Positions 61,054-64,000 of a stretch of 64,000 bases of DNA are shown in pieces (within the stretch, counting starts at the first letter, position 1; the number at the start of each line of letters is the position of its first letter). Location of the stretch: the NCBI RefSeq assembly GCF_000621505.1, contig NZ_KK211292.1, forward strand, positions 144,505 through 208,504. The letters are read 5' to 3'. Source of the stretch: Ruminiclostridium cellobioparum DSM 1351 = ATCC 15832 (GTDB taxonomy: Bacteria > Bacillota > Clostridia > Acetivibrionales > DSM-1351). The position numbers were made by a program, and so were the translations under genes. Below the pieces are notes generated by a model. The model was given only the letters and a program-made list of their open reading frames with translations. It did not search any database and had not been told where the DNA came from.

Positions 61054-61812
61054 TTGAAGAGCAAAAAGATACTGATAATTGAAGATGAAGAAGCTATCTC
61101 AGATTTGATTTCTTACTATCTTGAAAAAGAGGGTTTTATTACAAAAGCTGCCGGCTGCGGTGAAAAAGGCTTATGTCTTGTGAGGGAATTCATGCCTGAC
61201 CTGGTCCTGCTTGATTTAATGCTTCCTGATATGGACGGCTTTGAAGTATGCAAGAAAATATCTGCGGATTATATCATACCGATTATCATGCTTACGGCTA
61301 AATCGGATACCATTGATAAAATACTGGGGATGGAGCTTGGCGCGGATGATTATATAACAAAGCCGTTTGAAATCAGAGAGGTGATTGTCAGGATAAAGTC
61401 CATTTTCAGGCGGATTGAACTCATTTCGGAAGCGGCGGATACCGATGCCGGTGACCTGAAAAAATACGATACTTTTTCCGGCTGCAAAGCGATGTATGAG
61501 GATGCATCGTTCTGGACGGATAAGGGCACTGTAACTTCCGACGGTAAAACCTTGAAAAAAATTTTATGCGGTAACGAACAGGAAGGAAATACAACCTGTG
61601 TATACATAGATGAAGCCACAGGATTCCCGGCGAAAGAAGAAAGCTATGAAAAAGGAAAACTTATTTCCACCATGACCTATGAATTCAAGTATGCAGACCG
61701 TGATGAAAAACTGTTCGATGCGAGCGGAGAAGGTGTGAAGCTGGAGCAGCTGGATATGAACAAAATGTCCGAAAAGCTGAAGAAAATAACCGAGAAAAAT
61801 AAAGTGGATTAG
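61054..61812 (+). CDS. Chimeric gene: response-regulator receiver fused to a lipoprotein-type C-terminal domain
   Basis: A 252-residue product starting at TTG 61054 (GGAGGA 7 bases upstream). Residues 1-125 are an OmpR-type receiver domain: acidic pocket EDEE, phosphorylatable Asp53 in LVLLDLMLPDMDGF, Thr in MLTAKSD, Lys in DYITKPFE. The DNA-binding domain that should follow is absent. From about residue 130 the sequence changes to TDAGDLKKYDTFSGCKAMYED, then YIDEATGFPAKEESYEKGKLISTMTYEFKYA. That resembles the C-terminal part of LolA-like secreted lipoproteins. The likely cause is a deletion joining two genes in frame. As a regulator it cannot bind DNA in the usual way. The fusion may be an accident and functionless. 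Confidence 0.7.
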   Translation: MKSKKILIIEDEEAISDLISYYLEKEGFITKAAGCGEKGLCLVREFMPDLVLLDLMLPDMDGFEVCKKISADYIIPIIMLTAKSDTIDKILGMELGADDYITKPFEIREVIVRIKSIFRRIELISEAADTDAGDLKKYDTFSGCKAMYEDASFWTDKGTVTSDGKTLKKILCGNEQEGNTTCVYIDEATGFPAKEESYEKGKLISTMTYEFKYADRDEKLFDASGEGVKLEQLDMNKMSEKLKKITEKNKVD

Positions 61813-61857
61813 TCAGCCGGTAACAGGCGGGAATGGATTTATAAAATACGATAGGGA

Positions 61858-61912
61858 GGACAGTTCACAGCTTCATGTGGTTTCATGGGACTGATGGGCT
61901 GTCCTTGTTTAT
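61858..61912 (+). terminator. Possible terminator after the chimeric gene
   Basis: GGACAG (61858-61863) pairs with CTGTCC (61899-61904) around a long, partly paired loop, followed by TTGTTTATTTT. Bases 61913-62132 hold no gene apart from a short repeat at 62003. Confidence 0.4.
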
Positions 61913-62002
61913 TTTACTAATCTTTTAGACAACCGATTATCAGTATGGAAATGCTTGTATAAAGTTAGTGGAAGAAAGTGGCAATATATGATATGATAAC
62001 GG

Positions 62003-62048
62003 CAAACAGGAATTTGTCGAGTAGCTTTAGAACTACAGATCATTTATA
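62003..62048 (+). repeat. Short dispersed repeat, copy 1
   Basis: CAAACAGGAATTTGT at 62003-62017 followed after 17 bases by ACAGATCATTTATA. The same pair of blocks recurs at 63658-63689, so the copies flank the AraC-type regulator gene. Confidence 0.6.
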
Positions 62049-62132
62049 TTATCGGATGACAAGACATCGTATTCTAAGACATGACTCTCAGGGTCATGCT
62101 ATTGTAAAATATTCCTTGAAAGGAGGTGCCCT

Positions 62133-63599
62133 GTGAACTGGATACAATGCCTGTCGAAGGCAATACATTATATCGAAGAGCACTTAACCGACAATATTAA
62201 CATAGACGAAATATCGAGCCAAGCTTATACGTCAAGTTCGCATTTCCAGCTTATTTTTCATGTGGTGATGGGCATGACCATAGGCGAGTACATCCGTAAT
62301 AGGCGACTGAGTTTAGCCGCACAAGATTTATTACAACAAAACAGCAAAATAATTGATATAGCCATGCGGTACCAATACGATACGCAAGAGAGCTTTTCCA
62401 AGGCATTTACGCGGTTTCACGGCGTTCCGCCCTCGAAAGTGCAGCGGGGAAAGATTAAGCTGTTTCATCCGCTTTCCATTAACATTACCATTCAAGGAGG
62501 ATTTGAAATGTCACGTAAACTGATTGATGAGTTTTATTGGAGCGATATCGAAGGGCAAAAGGGTGAAAAACTGACGGATGCCGAGAAATATAAAAGGATT
62601 GTCAGCTGGGCGGCTAAAGCAAGGGGGCAAAATCCGGGCGTTTTTGATGCGTTGACCGAATGGGTGCTGGACGATTCCCAATGGAGTGACGAAAAACTCG
62701 CCGAAAACGAGCAAATTTTAATGCAGGGCGTGTTTGCGAGGTTTAAAGAACAGAACGCACAGCTTCGGGCCTACTTGTCAGAATTAGAGCTGTCCGGGGT
62801 GGTTAATGCAGCGGTGTTCAAGGCATTGGACAGATTTGACGATGAGTTGTCGGGCATATCGCATGATGAGCGGCTGCGTGAGACGGTTGCCAGGGTGTTT
62901 GCTGATTTTTCTGCCATGCGGGAGCGCGGCGTACGGGAGCAAATTGCAGGAAATAAAACAGGTCCTGCCGGCGTTAATTACGTAGATATATTTGGGTATA
63001 TCAATTATTTGAAAGACTGCGATGCAGGGGTACAGTGGGCGTTGTTCATGCCTGATATGGCAGCGAGGCAGCAAAAGGGCTTCAGGGTGGACAGCTTTGA
63101 ATACAAAAAAATGTCCGCAATGCGCTTTATCGGGCGGGAAGACGCTGACTTAGACAATATGGAGGTTCGCAATAAACTTTTCCGCACTCTGGACGCCATG
63201 GATGAGTATAAATCGGACTTTGACTATGATATTTTGTTTATGCACCATTACGGGTTATGCGTGGATGTTGGTCCGTGGCATGGTTTTTGGGGGAGGTTTA
63301 TGAAGGCGGATACCCCTGTGCCGGAAGGATTTCTCTATTTCGACTTCGTGCCGCATAATGATGGCAAGGCAGGCCCGCCATTCTTTTCCCAGTTTGCGTA
63401 TGTCACTTTCTCAGGCGATATGGACGCTATGCACAAACGCGAGGGATACGACAGCGATGCCATGTATGATGTCACCAGAAACATTATGCTTGGGCAAGGC
63501 GTAAACATTCCGTACCCGGATAAATATTGGACTGCGGAAGTATTTCTTGATGGTTGCGACAAATACAGCACCGCTTATATGTTTAGCGCGGAGCTGTAG
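62133..63599 (+). CDS. AraC-type regulator with C-terminal effector-binding domain
   Basis: A 488-residue protein starting at GTG 62133, with AAAGGAGG 7 bases before. The DNA-binding part is at the N-terminus (residues 1-105): two helix-turn-helix units, IDEISSQAYTSSSHFQLIFHVVMG and IIDIAMRYQYDTQESFSKAFTRFHGVPPS. The middle (about 130-310) is helical. The C-terminal 180 residues resemble a GyrI-like effector-binding fold (FEYKKMSAMRFIGRE, then YFDFVPHNDG, ending in AEVFLDG). This layout is common for Clostridia regulators that sense small molecules or drugs. No target gene is adjacent in the window, so its role is open. Confidence 0.82.
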   Translation: MNWIQCLSKAIHYIEEHLTDNINIDEISSQAYTSSSHFQLIFHVVMGMTIGEYIRNRRLSLAAQDLLQQNSKIIDIAMRYQYDTQESFSKAFTRFHGVPPSKVQRGKIKLFHPLSINITIQGGFEMSRKLIDEFYWSDIEGQKGEKLTDAEKYKRIVSWAAKARGQNPGVFDALTEWVLDDSQWSDEKLAENEQILMQGVFARFKEQNAQLRAYLSELELSGVVNAAVFKALDRFDDELSGISHDERLRETVARVFADFSAMRERGVREQIAGNKTGPAGVNYVDIFGYINYLKDCDAGVQWALFMPDMAARQQKGFRVDSFEYKKMSAMRFIGREDADLDNMEVRNKLFRTLDAMDEYKSDFDYDILFMHHYGLCVDVGPWHGFWGRFMKADTPVPEGFLYFDFVPHNDGKAGPPFFSQFAYVTFSGDMDAMHKREGYDSDAMYDVTRNIMLGQGVNIPYPDKYWTAEVFLDGCDKYSTAYMFSAEL

Positions 63600-63657
63600 G
63601 GGGTGTATGACGCATTGCGCGTAGAAAAAAGTATAGTGCGGAGTAATATTTTAATGA

Positions 63658-63689
63658 CAAACAGGAATTTGTAGTGCAGATTATTTATA
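63658..63689 (+). repeat. Short dispersed repeat, copy 2
   Basis: CAAACAGGAATTTGT at 63658-63672 is identical to 62003-62017. It is followed after 3 bases by GCAGATTATTTATA, close to the second block of copy 1. The core is itself a small inverted repeat (ACAAA/TTTGT). Confidence 0.6.
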
Positions 63690-63696
63690 GAATACT

Positions 63697-63762
63697 CTCG
63701 AAAAGTAATTGGTAATTTCGAGAAAAACCAATACTTCACTCCATTTTCTTTGTGAAATGGAG
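63697..63762. other. Two adjacent hairpins downstream of the regulator
   Basis: CTCGAAA/TTTCGAG (63697-63722) and CTCCATTT/AAATGGAG (63739-63762) are perfect stems. Neither has a good T-tract, but together they may end the regulator transcript. From 63763 to 64000 no gene could be defended. The minus strand there has short broken frames that might be a transposase remnant. Confidence 0.45.
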
Positions 63763-64000
63763 CTATTTGTAGAAAAAGCATTGTACCTTGAGAAATTAAT
63801 AGTTGTGTAATTTTGAGCCCAGATTTTTTGGGACAGCAAATAAACCTTTGAAATTCAAAGATTTTTAAATGCTGTTTGAAAAGTTCTTGTACTATTGCAA
63901 TAGACTCAGAATACTAAAGGATTTGTGTTTGATCCAAGCATCCAGATGTATATTAGCAGCAGCGAAAGTGGCTCTTGCAAAACGGTGCTTTGAGCTCCTT

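Noticed and set aside
63780..64000. Minus-strand broken frames (for example AIVQELFKQHLKIFEFQRF) suggesting an insertion-sequence remnant at the window edge
   Set aside because: At least one frameshift is needed, no catalytic motif is visible and the segment runs off the window, so it was not called as a feature.

Overview
The window looks like chromosomal DNA of a low-GC Gram-positive anaerobe of the class Clostridia. This rests on A/T-rich codon use, strong GGAGG-type ribosome binding sites, GTG and TTG starts, CUT1 sugar transport genes without their own ATPase, and the kind of mobile debris present (Sel1-repeat relaxase tail, IS110, Tn7-like end). Genus is not resolved. No rRNA, tRNA or CRISPR array was seen.

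Region 1 (1-9.2 kb) is an accessory patchwork. It holds the end of an FGGY sugar kinase, a structured leader, a BCCT transporter, decayed transporter and relaxase remnants, a DUF4157 polymorphic toxin with a probable immunity gene, a damaged IS110 element with a structured upstream region, and what appears to be the right end of a Tn7-like transposon with a truncated tnsA.

Region 2 (9.27-48.5 kb) is one uninterrupted plus-strand operon for a hybrid lipopeptide-polyketide. It begins with a cyclic-peptide-type ABC exporter and a C45-type Ntn-hydrolase lipoprotein. The assembly line, in gene order, reads FAAL-ACP / C-A(Gly)-PCP / KS-KR-DH-ACP / KS-dead AT-ACP / C-A(Ser)-PCP / KS-KR-ACP / discrete AT / C-A(unassigned)-PCP-BtrH-like / half C-A(Val)-PCP-BtrH-like. 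Between the last two synthetases lies a side-chain cassette: GT2 glycosyltransferase, acyl-AMP ligase, free ACP, PaaK-like adenylating enzyme and two stand-alone BtrH-like proteins. No thioesterase or terminal reductase is present. Four papain-like BtrH-type units, two of them fused to synthetase ends, are therefore the best candidates for release or acyl transfer. All three PKS modules lack a working AT, and they show it in two stages of loss.

Region 3 (48.6-58.5 kb) is a sugar-type catabolic locus. A divergent AraC regulator faces an operon of two Gfo/Idh/MocA oxidoreductases, two VOC proteins, a TIM-barrel isomerase, an ABC sugar importer, a tautomerase and an SDR. The operon is headed by a second copy of the structured leader seen before the BCCT gene, so the two loci may answer to the same ligand.

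Region 4 (58.5-64 kb) holds gene remnants (LamG-like, phage tail-tip lysozyme-like), a lipoprotein, a small ORF, a chimeric response-regulator/lipoprotein gene and an AraC-type regulator with an effector-binding domain. The main discovery candidates are the thioesterase-less synthetase line with BtrH-like ends and the paired leader RNA.
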